From Terriglobus albidus (GTDB lineage Bacteria; Acidobacteriota; Terriglobia; Terriglobales; Acidobacteriaceae): a stretch of DNA of 56,025 nucleotides. Below the pieces are notes generated by a model that saw nothing but the letters and a program-made list of their open reading frames with translations, was not told the DNA's origin and ran no database searches. The stretch spans positions 1 to 56,025 of the forward strand of contig NZ_JAGTAS010000028.1 of assembly GCF_025685425.1 (NCBI RefSeq), read 5' to 3'. The position numbers and the translations under genes were made by a program. Shown piece by piece: positions 6,309 through 15,261 of this stretch (position 1 is the stretch's first letter; each line of letters begins with the position of its first letter).

Positions 6309-9300
6309 ATGTGGATCGTCAAGCTTGCTCTGAATCGTCCTTATACCTTCATCGTGCTGGCGCTGCTGATTCTGCTGCTCAGCCCGGTAATGATCCTGCG
6401 CACGCCGACGGACATCTTCCCGAATATTAATATCCCGGTCGTCTCGGTGGGCTGGACGTACACCGGCCTGAATCCCGAAGAAGTAGAAGGCCGCCTCACC
6501 ACGCCCTACGAAAAGGCGTTGACCACCCTGGTCGACAACATTCAGCACATCGAGTCCACGACCTACAACGGCGGCGCGGTCGTGAAGATCTTCCTGCAGC
6601 CAGGTGCGAGTCTCGATACCGCCAACGCGCAGGTTACAGCCGCTTCACAGTATCTGTTGCGTCAGCTCCCAGCCGGTATCCTGCCCCCGGAGATTATCAA
6701 CTTCTCCGCCTCCAGCGTGCCGATTCTGCAGCTAGGCATCAGCGGTGAGGGCCTTAGCGAACAGGTTCTCAACGACAACTCCACCAACGTCATCCGTACT
6801 CAGCTCGTCACCACGCCCGGCGCCGTGATTCCCTTGCCGTTCGGCGGAAAGCAGCGCCAGATCAACATCGCCATGGACCAGGCAGCGATGCAATCCAAGG
6901 GTATTGCGCCGGGTGAGATGCTTGCGGCTCTGGCCCAGCAGAATGTCGTCACGCCGGCGGGCACCATCAAGATCGGCACCAAAGAATATGATGTCGTTCC
7001 CAATGGGGCTCCCCGCACGGTGGAAGAACTAGGTGCGCTGCCCATCAAGCAGATCAATGGAAGCACCGTCTACCTGCGCGACATCGCGACAGTCAGTGAC
7101 GGCTTCCAGGTGCAGAGCAACGTCGTTCGTCAGGACGGACATCGCGGCGTTCTGATCAGCATTCTGAAGAGCGGTGACGCTTCCACGCTCGACGTCGTGA
7201 GCGGCACCAAGAAGCTGCTGCCGCGCGTGCAGACCCTGGTTCCACCGGAGCTGAAGATCACGCCGCTGAGCGATCAGTCGATCTTCGTACGTGGCGCCGT
7301 CCAGGGTGTGATTCGTGAGGCGGTGATCGCCGCGGCTCTCACCGGCCTGATGATCCTGCTCTTCCTTGGAAGCTGGCGTTCGACGCTGATCATCGCCGTC
7401 TCGATCCCCCTGTCGATTCTGACCAGCGTCATCATTCTTGGCCTGCTGGGCGAAACCATCAACACCATGACGTTGGGCGGCCTGGCGCTCGCTGTCGGCA
7501 TCCTGGTCGACGACGCCACCGTCACTATCGAAAACATCGAACGCTTCCTCGAAGAGGGGCAAGGGCTGCACGAGTCGATCCTTGAGGGCGCAGCGCAGAT
7601 CAGTGTTCCGGCGCTGGTCTCTACCCTTTGCATCTGCATTGTGTTTCTGCCGATGTTCTTCCTCAGCGGCGTCTCGCGCTTCCTCTTCGTTCCTCTCGCT
7701 GAGGCAGTGGTCTTCGCCATGCTGGCCTCCTACGTTCTGTCGAGAACGCTGGTGCCGACCCTGGCGATGTACCTGCTGAAAGCAAAGAGCCATCACGGAC
7801 CGGCGGCGACACGCAATCCCCTGGTCCTGTTCCAGCGCGCCTTTGAACGTGGCTTTGAATGGGTACGGAACGCTTATCACGGCCTGCTGGAGACCTTTGT
7901 CGCTCACCGCAAGCTGTTTATCCCCAGCTTTCTGGGAGCATGCCTGTTGATGTTCCTGCTGATTCCTTTCCTCGGCCAGGACTTCTTCCCCTCGACCGAC
8001 AGCGGACAGTTCATCCTGCACGTACGCGCCGCCACCGGAACCCGCATTGAAGACATGGCGCGGTTGACCGATCAGGTCGAGGACCATATCCGTCAGGAGA
8101 TTCCCGCCAACGAGGTTGCCAACATTCTCGACAACATCGGCATGCCGTACAGCCAGATGAACACGCAGCATCAGACCAACGGCACCATCGGGCCCTATGA
8201 TGGCGACGTGATGGTCTCGCTCAAGGAAGACCACCACTCGACGGACCGTTATATCGCGCATCTGCGCCGCGATCTTCCGAAGCTCTTCCCAGGCACCACT
8301 TTCTACTTCCTGCCCGCCGACATCACGACGCAGATCCTGAACTTTGGTCTGCCTGCACCCATCGATATCCAGTTCGAAGGCACCGACGTAAGGACGAGCC
8401 ACGAGCTTGCTTCACAGCTAATGGATGAGCTCCGTAAAGATGTTCCCGGCCTGACGGACCTGCGTATCCAGCAGCCTTTCGACTATCCCACGCTGAAGGT
8501 GAACGTCGACCGCACCAAGGCGCTGCAGGGCGGCTATACCTCCACCGACGTCGCCACCAGTCTGCGTAATACGCTGAGCGGCAGCTTCCAGGTGAATCCG
8601 CTCTTCTTCCTGAACTGGAAGACCGGCAACCAGTATCCGCTGGTGGCGCAGACGCCGCAATACAACATGGACACCCTCGCGGCGATGCAGAACATCCCGC
8701 TCAACCGCGGCTCGCTTGGCAACGCAGCCGGACGTCAACAGGAGACTCTGAATAACGTCGCCTCCATCGAGCGCGGTACCGAGATGGGAACCATGAACCA
8801 CTACAACATCAGGCGCGTGATCGATATCTACGGCTCGGTGCAGGGCCGCGATCTCGGCTCGGTAAGCCGCGATATCGAACGCATCCTGGACCGCCAGCGC
8901 AAGACGCTGCCGCGCGGTACCTATGTCACCCTGCGCGGACAGGTGGAGACGATGAAGAGCAGTTACATCGGCCTTCTGGGCGGTCTGGCCTTCTCCATCG
9001 TGCTGGTCTATCTGCTGATCGTGGTGAACTTCCAGAGCTGGGTCGATCCGTTCATCATCATTACGGCGCTGCCCGCGGCACTGGCCGGCATTGTTCTGTT
9101 CCTCTTCCTTACGGCGACACGCCTCAGCGTTCCAGCATTGATGGGCGCCATCATGTGCATGGGCGTGGCCACCGCGAACAGTATTCTTGTGGTCAGCTTT
9201 GCCAAGCTGCGCTATGAAGATCACGGCGACGCCATCCGCGCCGCGGTAGAAGCAGGCTTCACCCGCTTCCGTCCTGTCATGATGACCGCATTGGCCATGA

Positions 9301-9506
9301 TTATAGGCATGGTGCCTATGGCGCTTGGGCTGGGAGACGGCGGTGAGCAGAATGCGCCGCTGGGCCGCGCCGTCATTGGCGGCCTGATGTGCGCCACGGT
9401 CGCCACCCTGGTCTTTGTTCCCACCGTCTTCGCGCTGATTCACGGACGCAAGCCGAGACCGACGAACGTTCCTATGACTGAGAGCGCTGAAGCGCTGCCG
9501 GCGTAA
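6309..9506 (+). CDS. RND efflux pump, inner-membrane transporter (AcrB/HAE1 type)
   Basis: A 1065-residue proton-driven RND transporter in the inner membrane that works with the adaptor and channel encoded next. Twelve membrane segments are expected: TM1 at about residues 10-30 (YTFIVLALLILLLSPVMIL), a cluster around 335-480 and another around 880-1040. The TM4 proton-relay aspartates are present in AVGILVDDATVTIENIERFL at about residue 400, and the TM10 lysine partner in SFAKLRYEDHGD at about residue 965. The large periplasmic loops are full length. Start is the ATG at 6309 with a ggaag site. Drug, metal or lipid specificity cannot be told; the VDD signature fits the hydrophobe/amphiphile branch. 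Confidence 0.93.
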   Translation: MWIVKLALNRPYTFIVLALLILLLSPVMILRTPTDIFPNINIPVVSVGWTYTGLNPEEVEGRLTTPYEKALTTLVDNIQHIESTTYNGGAVVKIFLQPGASLDTANAQVTAASQYLLRQLPAGILPPEIINFSASSVPILQLGISGEGLSEQVLNDNSTNVIRTQLVTTPGAVIPLPFGGKQRQINIAMDQAAMQSKGIAPGEMLAALAQQNVVTPAGTIKIGTKEYDVVPNGAPRTVEELGALPIKQINGSTVYLRDIATVSDGFQVQSNVVRQDGHRGVLISILKSGDASTLDVVSGTKKLLPRVQTLVPPELKITPLSDQSIFVRGAVQGVIREAVIAAALTGLMILLFLGSWRSTLIIAVSIPLSILTSVIILGLLGETINTMTLGGLALAVGILVDDATVTIENIERFLEEGQGLHESILEGAAQISVPALVSTLCICIVFLPMFFLSGVSRFLFVPLAEAVVFAMLASYVLSRTLVPTLAMYLLKAKSHHGPAATRNPLVLFQRAFERGFEWVRNAYHGLLETFVAHRKLFIPSFLGACLLMFLLIPFLGQDFFPSTDSGQFILHVRAATGTRIEDMARLTDQVEDHIRQEIPANEVANILDNIGMPYSQMNTQHQTNGTIGPYDGDVMVSLKEDHHSTDRYIAHLRRDLPKLFPGTTFYFLPADITTQILNFGLPAPIDIQFEGTDVRTSHELASQLMDELRKDVPGLTDLRIQQPFDYPTLKVNVDRTKALQGGYTSTDVATSLRNTLSGSFQVNPLFFLNWKTGNQYPLVAQTPQYNMDTLAAMQNIPLNRGSLGNAAGRQQETLNNVASIERGTEMGTMNHYNIRRVIDIYGSVQGRDLGSVSRDIERILDRQRKTLPRGTYVTLRGQVETMKSSYIGLLGGLAFSIVLVYLLIVVNFQSWVDPFIIITALPAALAGIVLFLFLTATRLSVPALMGAIMCMGVATANSILVVSFAKLRYEDHGDAIRAAVEAGFTRFRPVMMTALAMIIGMVPMALGLGDGGEQNAPLGRAVIGGLMCATVATLVFVPTVFALIHGRKPRPTNVPMTESAEALPA

Positions 9507-9520
9507 CGGAGAAAGAGATT

Positions 9521-10723
9521 ATGAGCGAGCCAACACAGCAGACCGAAACCACACAAACGACGACCAATCGCAAGCCCATGTACATTGCCGTGGGCGTGGC
9601 CGCTGTTGCGCTGGTGGCCGCGGTCGCATGGGGTATCCACGATCGCGTTCATGCCGAAAGCGAGCTGAAGGAGGAGACCCGTATCTCCTCCTTCCAGACC
9701 GTACATGTTGTGCATCCCAATGGAGCGGGCAGCAAAGACGGCCAGGAGCTGGTGCTGCCCGGCAACGCCCAGGCGTATACCGATACGCCTATCTATGCCC
9801 GTACCGGCGGTTATCTGCGCAAGTGGTACGCCGACATCGGCCAGCATGTAAAGCAGGGACAGTTGCTGGCGCAGATTGAGACGCCGGAGCTGGACCAGCA
9901 GCTCCAGGCCGCTGAAGCCGACCTGAAGCAGGCTCAGGCCAATCTTGATCTGGCTAAAACAACGAACGACCGCTGGCAGGCTCTGGTCTCCAAGCGCGCC
10001 GTCTCCAAGCAGGAGGCCGATCAGGCGCAGTCCACCCTGGAAGCGCGTCAGTCGTTGATGGCTGCTGCGGAAGCGAACGTTCGCCGCCTGCAACAGTTGC
10101 AGAGCTTTGAGCGTGTCGTTGCACCCTTCGACGGCACCATCACCGCACGCAATACCGATGTCGGAGCCCTGATCACCGCCGCCGGCGGCGGCTCCGGAGC
10201 CACCGGAAGTGCTCAGGAGCTCTTCCACCTTGCTGCTGTGGGGAAGCTGCGCGTCTATGTAGCTGTGCCTGAGATCTACTCCAATGAGATTCAGGACGGC
10301 ATGAAGGTCGAGCTGACCCAGGATGCAACGCCCGACCAGAAGTTCACCGGCACGGTCGTCCGCAACTCCAACGCCATCGACCAGAGCTCCCGCACCTTGA
10401 ACGTCGAGGTGGACGTTGATAACCCGAAGGGCAAGCTGCTGCCCGGAGCCTACGTCTTCGCTCACTTCCGTCTTGCAGGTAAAGCACAGGCAGTGACCCT
10501 GCCCTCGAATGCGCTGCTCTTCCGCTCGGAGGGTCTGCGCGTCGGCATCGTGCGGGACAACCACGTCCAGTTGGTCCCTATCCGCATTGGCCGCGACTTC
10601 GGATCTACCGTTGAGGTCATCAGCGGCCTTAGCGGTGATGATGCTGTGATCCTGGATCCTTCCGATTCTCTTGAGAACGGTATGGAGGTAAAGGTCGCCC
10701 AGGCGAAGGGAGCGCAGAAGTGA
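9521..10723 (+). CDS. RND efflux periplasmic adaptor subunit (membrane fusion protein)
   Basis: A 400-residue HlyD/AcrA-type adaptor. It has one N-terminal membrane anchor at about residues 20-40 (YIAVGVAAVALVAAVAWG), a split lipoyl domain (YARTGGYLRKWYADIGQHVKQGQ and ERVVAPFDGTITARNTDVG), and a coiled-coil hairpin between them (residues 125-200) with heptad-like QLQAAEADLKQAQANLDLAK. Beta-barrel and membrane-proximal domains follow. It starts 14 bp after the pump gene and its TGA overlaps the GTG start of the channel gene, so the three form one operon. Anchoring is by a transmembrane helix, not a lipid. Confidence 0.93.
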   Translation: MSEPTQQTETTQTTTNRKPMYIAVGVAAVALVAAVAWGIHDRVHAESELKEETRISSFQTVHVVHPNGAGSKDGQELVLPGNAQAYTDTPIYARTGGYLRKWYADIGQHVKQGQLLAQIETPELDQQLQAAEADLKQAQANLDLAKTTNDRWQALVSKRAVSKQEADQAQSTLEARQSLMAAAEANVRRLQQLQSFERVVAPFDGTITARNTDVGALITAAGGGSGATGSAQELFHLAAVGKLRVYVAVPEIYSNEIQDGMKVELTQDATPDQKFTGTVVRNSNAIDQSSRTLNVEVDVDNPKGKLLPGAYVFAHFRLAGKAQAVTLPSNALLFRSEGLRVGIVRDNHVQLVPIRIGRDFGSTVEVISGLSGDDAVILDPSDSLENGMEVKVAQAKGAQK

Positions 10724-12156
10724 GGACGAAGAACCTTCTCGCTCTTACCACCATTGCCGTATCGCTTGCAGGCTGCCGTGTTGGTCCGAACTACGTCAAG
10801 CCTGATGTTCCGACGGCGCCGACCTTCAAGGAAGGTGACACCTGGAAGACCGCTACCCCCAATGACGCCATGGCCCATGGCAAGTGGTGGGAGATGTACG
10901 GCGATCCCCAGTTGAATGCTCTGGAAGAGCAGATCGACCCAGCCAACCAGACACTGAAGCAGGCTGAGGCCAACTTCCGCGCGTCACGTGCGGTCATCAA
11001 GCTAAACCGCGCCGACATGTCGCCGACGCTGAGCGTCGATCCCACGCTGGGCGCGACTCGCATCACTCCGAATGGCGCCTATCGCGGCAACCTGACACCC
11101 GACAATGGGCAGGGTAATTTCATCCTGCCGCTGGACCTGAACTACGAAGTCGATCTGTGGGGACGCATCCGCCGCAGCATCACCGCGGCACAAGAGACCA
11201 CGCAGGCCTTCGCCGCTGATCTCGAGACGGCCCGCCTGAGCCTGCATGCCGAACTGGCGATGGACTACTTCAACCTGCGCAGTGCGGACGCCCAGAAGAA
11301 GCTGCTGGACGAGACGGTCGCCGCCTATCGAGATGCGCTGCAGCTAACGATCGATCGTGCCGACGGCGGAGTCGCTCCGCAGTCTGACGTCGCCCAGGCA
11401 CGGACGCAGTTACAACAAGCGCTGGTGCAGTCGACTGAGATCGTGATCGCCCGCGCGCAGTTCGAACATGCGATCGCAGTGTTGACCGGCAAGCCGCCGG
11501 CGCAGCTCACGCTGACCGCCAATCCGCTCACCGAACAGACACCCGCACTGCCCGGTATTCCCGCCGTGCTACCGTCAGAGCTTCTGGAACGCCGTCCGGA
11601 TATAGCCACGGAAGAGCGCCTGATGGCCGCAGCCAACGAACAGATCGGCATCGCCAAATCAGCCTTCTATCCGCGGCTGAACCTCGCAGCCAGTGCCGGT
11701 TTCCAGGGCAGCTCCGTGCTCAACTGGTTCACCTGGCCGAGCCGTGTGTGGGCGGTCAGCCCGTTGATCTCGCAGACCGTCTTTGACGCAGGCCGCCGGC
11801 GCGCGCGCACCGACATTGCCATCGCGCAGTATGATGCTCATGTCGCCAGCTATCGCCAGTCAGCACTCGATGCCTTCCAGCAGGTGGAAGACAATCTCGT
11901 AGCGCTGAAGCAGCTTCAGACGGAAGCACAACAGCAGCGTGATGCTACCGCCTCCGCAGAAGAAGCCCTGGGACTTTTCCGGACCCGCTACGAGGGCGGT
12001 GTGGATACCTATCTCCAGGTCATCACTTCGCAGACCATCGCACTGCAGAACCAGCGCAACGAGATCGACATCCTGCGCCGCCGCCTCGATGCCAGCGTTC
12101 TGCTGGTGAAGGCCGTCGGCGGTGGATGGAACGTTTCGCAGCTTCCCAAGGTATAA
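10720..12156 (+). CDS. RND efflux outer-membrane lipoprotein (TolC/NodT family)
   Basis: A 478-residue outer-membrane factor. The N-terminus is a lipoprotein signal, LAVSLAGC-like, with the lipobox LAGC and the lipidated cysteine at residue 19, followed by RVGPNYVKPDVP, the NodT family hallmark. Two repeated outer-membrane efflux halves follow (YEVDLWGRIRRSI at about 145, then SELLERRPDIATEERLMAA at about 285). Start is a GTG that overlaps the adaptor stop (GTGA), implying translational coupling. It is the last gene of the efflux operon and is followed by two intrinsic terminators. Confidence 0.93.
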   Translation: MRTKNLLALTTIAVSLAGCRVGPNYVKPDVPTAPTFKEGDTWKTATPNDAMAHGKWWEMYGDPQLNALEEQIDPANQTLKQAEANFRASRAVIKLNRADMSPTLSVDPTLGATRITPNGAYRGNLTPDNGQGNFILPLDLNYEVDLWGRIRRSITAAQETTQAFAADLETARLSLHAELAMDYFNLRSADAQKKLLDETVAAYRDALQLTIDRADGGVAPQSDVAQARTQLQQALVQSTEIVIARAQFEHAIAVLTGKPPAQLTLTANPLTEQTPALPGIPAVLPSELLERRPDIATEERLMAAANEQIGIAKSAFYPRLNLAASAGFQGSSVLNWFTWPSRVWAVSPLISQTVFDAGRRRARTDIAIAQYDAHVASYRQSALDAFQQVEDNLVALKQLQTEAQQQRDATASAEEALGLFRTRYEGGVDTYLQVITSQTIALQNQRNEIDILRRRLDASVLLVKAVGGGWNVSQLPKV

Positions 12157-12196
12157 AGCTGGGTGCCCCATATCTCGGCCCGCCGAGATGTGGGCA

Positions 12197-12224
12197 TTCG
12201 AGCGAAAGCTCGAACCTTTTTTTT
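12197..12224 (+). terminator. Intrinsic terminator after the efflux operon
   Basis: Perfect 7-bp stem ttcgagc/gctcgaa closed by a GAAA tetraloop, then cc and eight T residues. It lies 41 bp after the channel gene. An imperfect hairpin, tgccccatatctcgg with ccgagatgtgggca, sits just upstream at about 12164-12196. Confidence 0.85.
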
Positions 12225-12233
12225 GTGCGCTCG

Positions 12234-12265
12234 AAACCCATCCGTCAATGGATGGGTTTCTTTTT
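12234..12265 (+). terminator. Second intrinsic terminator upstream of trehalase
   Basis: Perfect 10-bp stem aaacccatcc/ggatgggttt (12234-12243 with 12250-12259), 6-nt loop, then ctttttc. Placed 10 bp after the first terminator, so read-through from the pump operon into trehalase should be low and trehalase needs its own promoter in the short gap before 12304. Confidence 0.75.
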
Positions 12266-12303
12266 CGGGAAACGTGCAGCTCGGAATCATCATCGAACCA
12301 CCT

Positions 12304-13974
12304 ATGCGTTCGTATGCCCTGCTCCTGCTTCTTTGCCTTCCGTGCGCCGTTGCGCAACAGCAGGAGGTAGCGCAGCCCCCAGTTCCCAGCGCCCCATCCA
12401 CACAAGGGGACGTCCCGGTCGAGCAGTACATCCGCAATGGATGGGCGTCGCTGACGCGATCGATGACGGACTGCGCCACCGTGCACGACCCCAAGCTTGC
12501 CGGAGCCTCAGTTGTCTATCTTCCCCATGGATATCCCATTCCTTCCACCGTTGCTGCCTTGCGTACCAAGTGCAATGTCCGTGTCGAACATTTGCCGCGC
12601 GCCATCGGCAAAGAAGGCGACCTGATGCCGTCGGAGCTGAAGACACCAGGGCTCCTCTACCTGCCACATCGTTATGTCGTGCCCGGAGGCCGTTTCAATG
12701 AGATGTATGGATGGGATAGCTACTTCATCCTGCTGGGCCTCTTGAGCGAAGGCAACGAGCTCCTGGCGCGTGGAATCGTGGAGAACTTCTTCTTCGAGAT
12801 CGAAAACTACGGCGCCATCCTCAATGCCAACCGTACCTACTACCTCACCCGCTCCCAGCCTCCCTTCCTTGCGCGGATGGTTGATGAGGTCTATCGCACC
12901 ATGAATCGACGCGATCCTGACGCGGCAAAAGCATGGCTCGAAAAAGCGATGCCGTACCTCGAACGTGACCATGCGTTGTGGTTAAGCGACGCACACAAAG
13001 CCGGAGACACCGGACTCGCACGGTACTTCGACCTGGGCAGCGGGCCCGTACCGGAGATGGAAGACGACAGCACCTACTACGTCGATGTGATCAAGTGGCT
13101 GCTGGCCCATCCCGAGGTGAAGACCAATTATCTGACGAAGGCTGCCGATGGCCAGGCATGCTCCTCTGGGGCAAGCGCCGTTTGTGCTCACACCGAGTAT
13201 CAGGGGTGGCGGCTGACGCCCGCCTTCTATCGCAGCGATCGCGCCATGCGCGAGTCAGGCTTCGACGTCAGCTTCCGCTTCGGTCCCTTTAGCGGATCGA
13301 CCGAGAACTATGCGCCTGTCTGCCTGAATGCCCTGCTCTATCGTTATGAGCTCGATGTCGCCGGCCTCTATACCAAGCTTGGCGACGATGCCAAGGCAAA
13401 GCAATGGACCGATGCCGCCGAAGCGCGTAAGACGGCGATGAACCGTTATCTCTGGGATGCACGCACCGGCGCCTTTGCCGACTATGACTTTGTGCACCAT
13501 CGCCGCTCGACCTACCTCTATGCCACCGCAGCCTATCCACTCTGGGCAGGGCTTGCTACACGCACTCAGGCAGCCTCCACCATGCGCCAGCTTCGCACGC
13601 TTACGCATGAAGGAGGCCTGGCGATGAGCAATACCATCAGTGGCATGCAGTGGGATGCCCCCTTCGGCTGGGCGCCCGTGAACTGGATCGCAGTCGACGG
13701 CATGAGCTGCTACGGCTATGGCACAACCATGGGACGCATTGCCCACGGCTTCATGCACTCCGTCCGCGATAACTACGAGCGCGACGGAACCATCCGCGAG
13801 AAGTACAACGTTGTCGATCCCCGGAAGGATGTCGAAGTGGCCGCGGGCTACAAGAGCAATGTCGTCGGCTTCGGCTGGACCAATGCAGTGTACTTAAAGA
13901 TGAACGGCCTGCTCTTCACAGGCCGTTCCAGTGATTGCGCGTCAACGATTCCAGCGCGTGGGACACAACAGTAG
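12304..13974 (+). CDS. treA: Secreted alpha,alpha-trehalase (GH37)
   Basis: A 556-residue GH37 enzyme that hydrolyses trehalose to two glucoses, probably periplasmic. The signal peptide is MRSYALLLLLCLPCAVA before QQQ. Both trehalase signatures are present: PGGRFNEMYGWDSY at residues 127-140 and QWDAPFGWAP at 449-458. The candidate general acid is Asp321 in ESGFDVSFRFG and the candidate base is Glu499 in REKYNVVDP, by analogy with the Escherichia coli enzyme. The ATG at 12304 gives the signal peptide; an open frame extends back to 12163 but crosses the two terminators. No trehalose transporter is adjacent. Confidence 0.93.
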   Translation: MRSYALLLLLCLPCAVAQQQEVAQPPVPSAPSTQGDVPVEQYIRNGWASLTRSMTDCATVHDPKLAGASVVYLPHGYPIPSTVAALRTKCNVRVEHLPRAIGKEGDLMPSELKTPGLLYLPHRYVVPGGRFNEMYGWDSYFILLGLLSEGNELLARGIVENFFFEIENYGAILNANRTYYLTRSQPPFLARMVDEVYRTMNRRDPDAAKAWLEKAMPYLERDHALWLSDAHKAGDTGLARYFDLGSGPVPEMEDDSTYYVDVIKWLLAHPEVKTNYLTKAADGQACSSGASAVCAHTEYQGWRLTPAFYRSDRAMRESGFDVSFRFGPFSGSTENYAPVCLNALLYRYELDVAGLYTKLGDDAKAKQWTDAAEARKTAMNRYLWDARTGAFADYDFVHHRRSTYLYATAAYPLWAGLATRTQAASTMRQLRTLTHEGGLAMSNTISGMQWDAPFGWAPVNWIAVDGMSCYGYGTTMGRIAHGFMHSVRDNYERDGTIREKYNVVDPRKDVEVAAGYKSNVVGFGWTNAVYLKMNGLLFTGRSSDCASTIPARGTQQ

Positions 13975-14455
13975 CTATGGTGTGCGGTAATTGGGTGGGG
14001 AGCATCGGGGTCCCCGACCTACGGAAAGTCAAGCGCTGAAGGCGCGTTCTATACCAGCCTGGGGCAACGCCCCAGGTTTTGGCGCCCACAAGACGGAGGA
14101 GGGCTGAAGGCCCGCCCTATATAAGTGCCTTCAATCCGACCGTATCGTTTCGATAGGTACAACGGCTTCACGAACCGCTTCGTTTATGAAGACTGGGGAT
14201 TATAGATCGGGCCTTCAGCCCTCTTACCGTTTTCCTATCTCAGTACCTGGGGCGTTGCCCCAGGCTGGTATAGGTCGCGCCTTCAGCGCTCAAACATCTT
14301 TCTTTCGCATAAGGAATGGGCTTTTAAAGCCCAACTTCTCGTGTATCCGGCAACCGTGGGCTGAAGCATGGCTTTAGCCCACGGCTCCCACCTGATTCAA
14401 GCCATGCCTCATGCAGTGGATATTTCACACCCTCTTAGAGCGGATTGGATGACAC
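13975..14455. other. Gene-free, hairpin-rich intergenic region
   Basis: No coding sequence is supportable in these 481 bases. Contents: a gtggggagcatcggggtccccg motif at 13995-14016 shared in reverse with 270-290; the 241-bp inverted repeat listed separately; a near-perfect 17-bp palindrome tgggcttttaaagccca at 14317-14333; and a ccgtgggct/agcccacgg hairpin at 14354-14384. It lies between the convergent trehalase and NIPSNAP genes. Confidence 0.7.
14041..14281. repeat. 241-bp inverted repeat with 36-bp arms
   Basis: The outer arms, 14041-14076 and 14246-14281, are 36 bp and complementary at 34 positions. Inside, a perfect 15-bp pair (14100-14114 with 14208-14222, agggctgaaggcccg) continues the stem. 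Each outer arm itself holds a perfect 8-bp hairpin, cctggggc/gccccagg with an AAC loop. The structure could fold as a large hairpin in RNA or a cruciform in DNA. Confidence 0.85.
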
Positions 14456-15244
14456 CTACACCTGCGAGAAGGGCAGCGGATTCAGGATCAGGCTGTCAAT
14501 GTTGGTCACGATCGGTTCGAACGCATATCGCGGATCGGCAGCCAGCTTCTTCCACTCCGGGTGGGACTGAAAACCCGCCCATCCCTTTTCCAATGCTGCC
14601 AGATCCGGAAAGGTGAGCATGTAGGTCAGCGATGGCAGTTGCCGGCCGATGAGAAGGTCGCCGTAGAAGACCTGTCCGCAACCGGACTCCTGGAAGATCT
14701 TGAACTCACCGTGATGGAACATCTCCACCTTGCGGACGTGATCACCATACGTGGAACTGACATACGTGCGCAGATGGAAGATGCGCTTCTGCTTTGTATC
14801 GGGAGCAGTGAGGTGCGGCCAGCCCTCGAATGCAGCCAGCAGCGAGCTCTCTGCATCGACAAATGGCGCAGCATCTTTTCCAGGTGAGGACCAGAACGGC
14901 TCCGCCGCTTTCAAGAAGGTCTCATCTTTGGCCAATAAAAGATCGAGATTGGTCAGTGTGAAGAGGTCCGAGCTGGGGATCAGCAGATAATACGTCGGTG
15001 TCTCCGGACCGTAGTTCACCGAAAACGCGCCGATAGTCTTCATACCCATACGGTTCAGCGTAGGAATCAAGGCATCGCGGAAGTACTTCTCCGTCATTGC
15101 CGAGCCGGTGCCGCGGCTGAGGTGGTACTTGCGCAGTTGATAGTACTCGCGTCCGCCCGAAGGCTGAGCAAGCGCTGTGCCGGCGGATGCAGCCGAAGCA
15201 ACCGAAGCGGTAAGGGCGGATTTCAAAAACGTGCGGCGTTGCAT
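14456..15244 (-). CDS. Tat-exported NIPSNAP family protein
   Basis: A 262-residue protein with a Tat signal (QRRTFLKSALTASVASAAS, cleavage likely after TALA) and two NIPSNAP-type ferredoxin-like repeats: REYYQLRKYHLSRGTG at about residue 31 and KRIFHLRTYVSSTYGDHVRK at about 153. NIPSNAP proteins are small dimeric alpha-beta barrels of largely unknown function. The gene lies 17 bp downstream of the molybdopterin subunit stop on the same strand, so it is probably the last gene of the oxidoreductase operon. Export by Tat matches the Tat-exported Fe-S subunit and suggests a periplasmic accessory role, which is inference. Confidence 0.85.
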   Translation of the reverse strand: MQRRTFLKSALTASVASAASAGTALAQPSGGREYYQLRKYHLSRGTGSAMTEKYFRDALIPTLNRMGMKTIGAFSVNYGPETPTYYLLIPSSDLFTLTNLDLLLAKDETFLKAAEPFWSSPGKDAAPFVDAESSLLAAFEGWPHLTAPDTKQKRIFHLRTYVSSTYGDHVRKVEMFHHGEFKIFQESGCGQVFYGDLLIGRQLPSLTYMLTFPDLAALEKGWAGFQSHPEWKKLAADPRYAFEPIVTNIDSLILNPLPFSQV

Positions 15245-15261
15245 GAGAAGGGACTTGCTCC

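Noticed and set aside
7029-8402. 457-codon minus-strand open frame
   Set aside because: It lies entirely antisense to the RND pump gene, is low-complexity in composition (Gln, Asp, Arg rich) and has no recognisable domain; it is a GC-driven shadow frame.
8418-9443. 341-codon minus-strand open frame
   Set aside because: Antisense to the RND pump gene with shadow-like composition and no domain.
9440-10564. 374-codon minus-strand open frame
   Set aside because: Antisense to the adaptor gene; no ribosome site or family features.
12163-12303. Extended N-terminus of trehalase
   Set aside because: It crosses two intrinsic terminators and lacks trehalase similarity; the ATG at 12304 gives a proper signal peptide.
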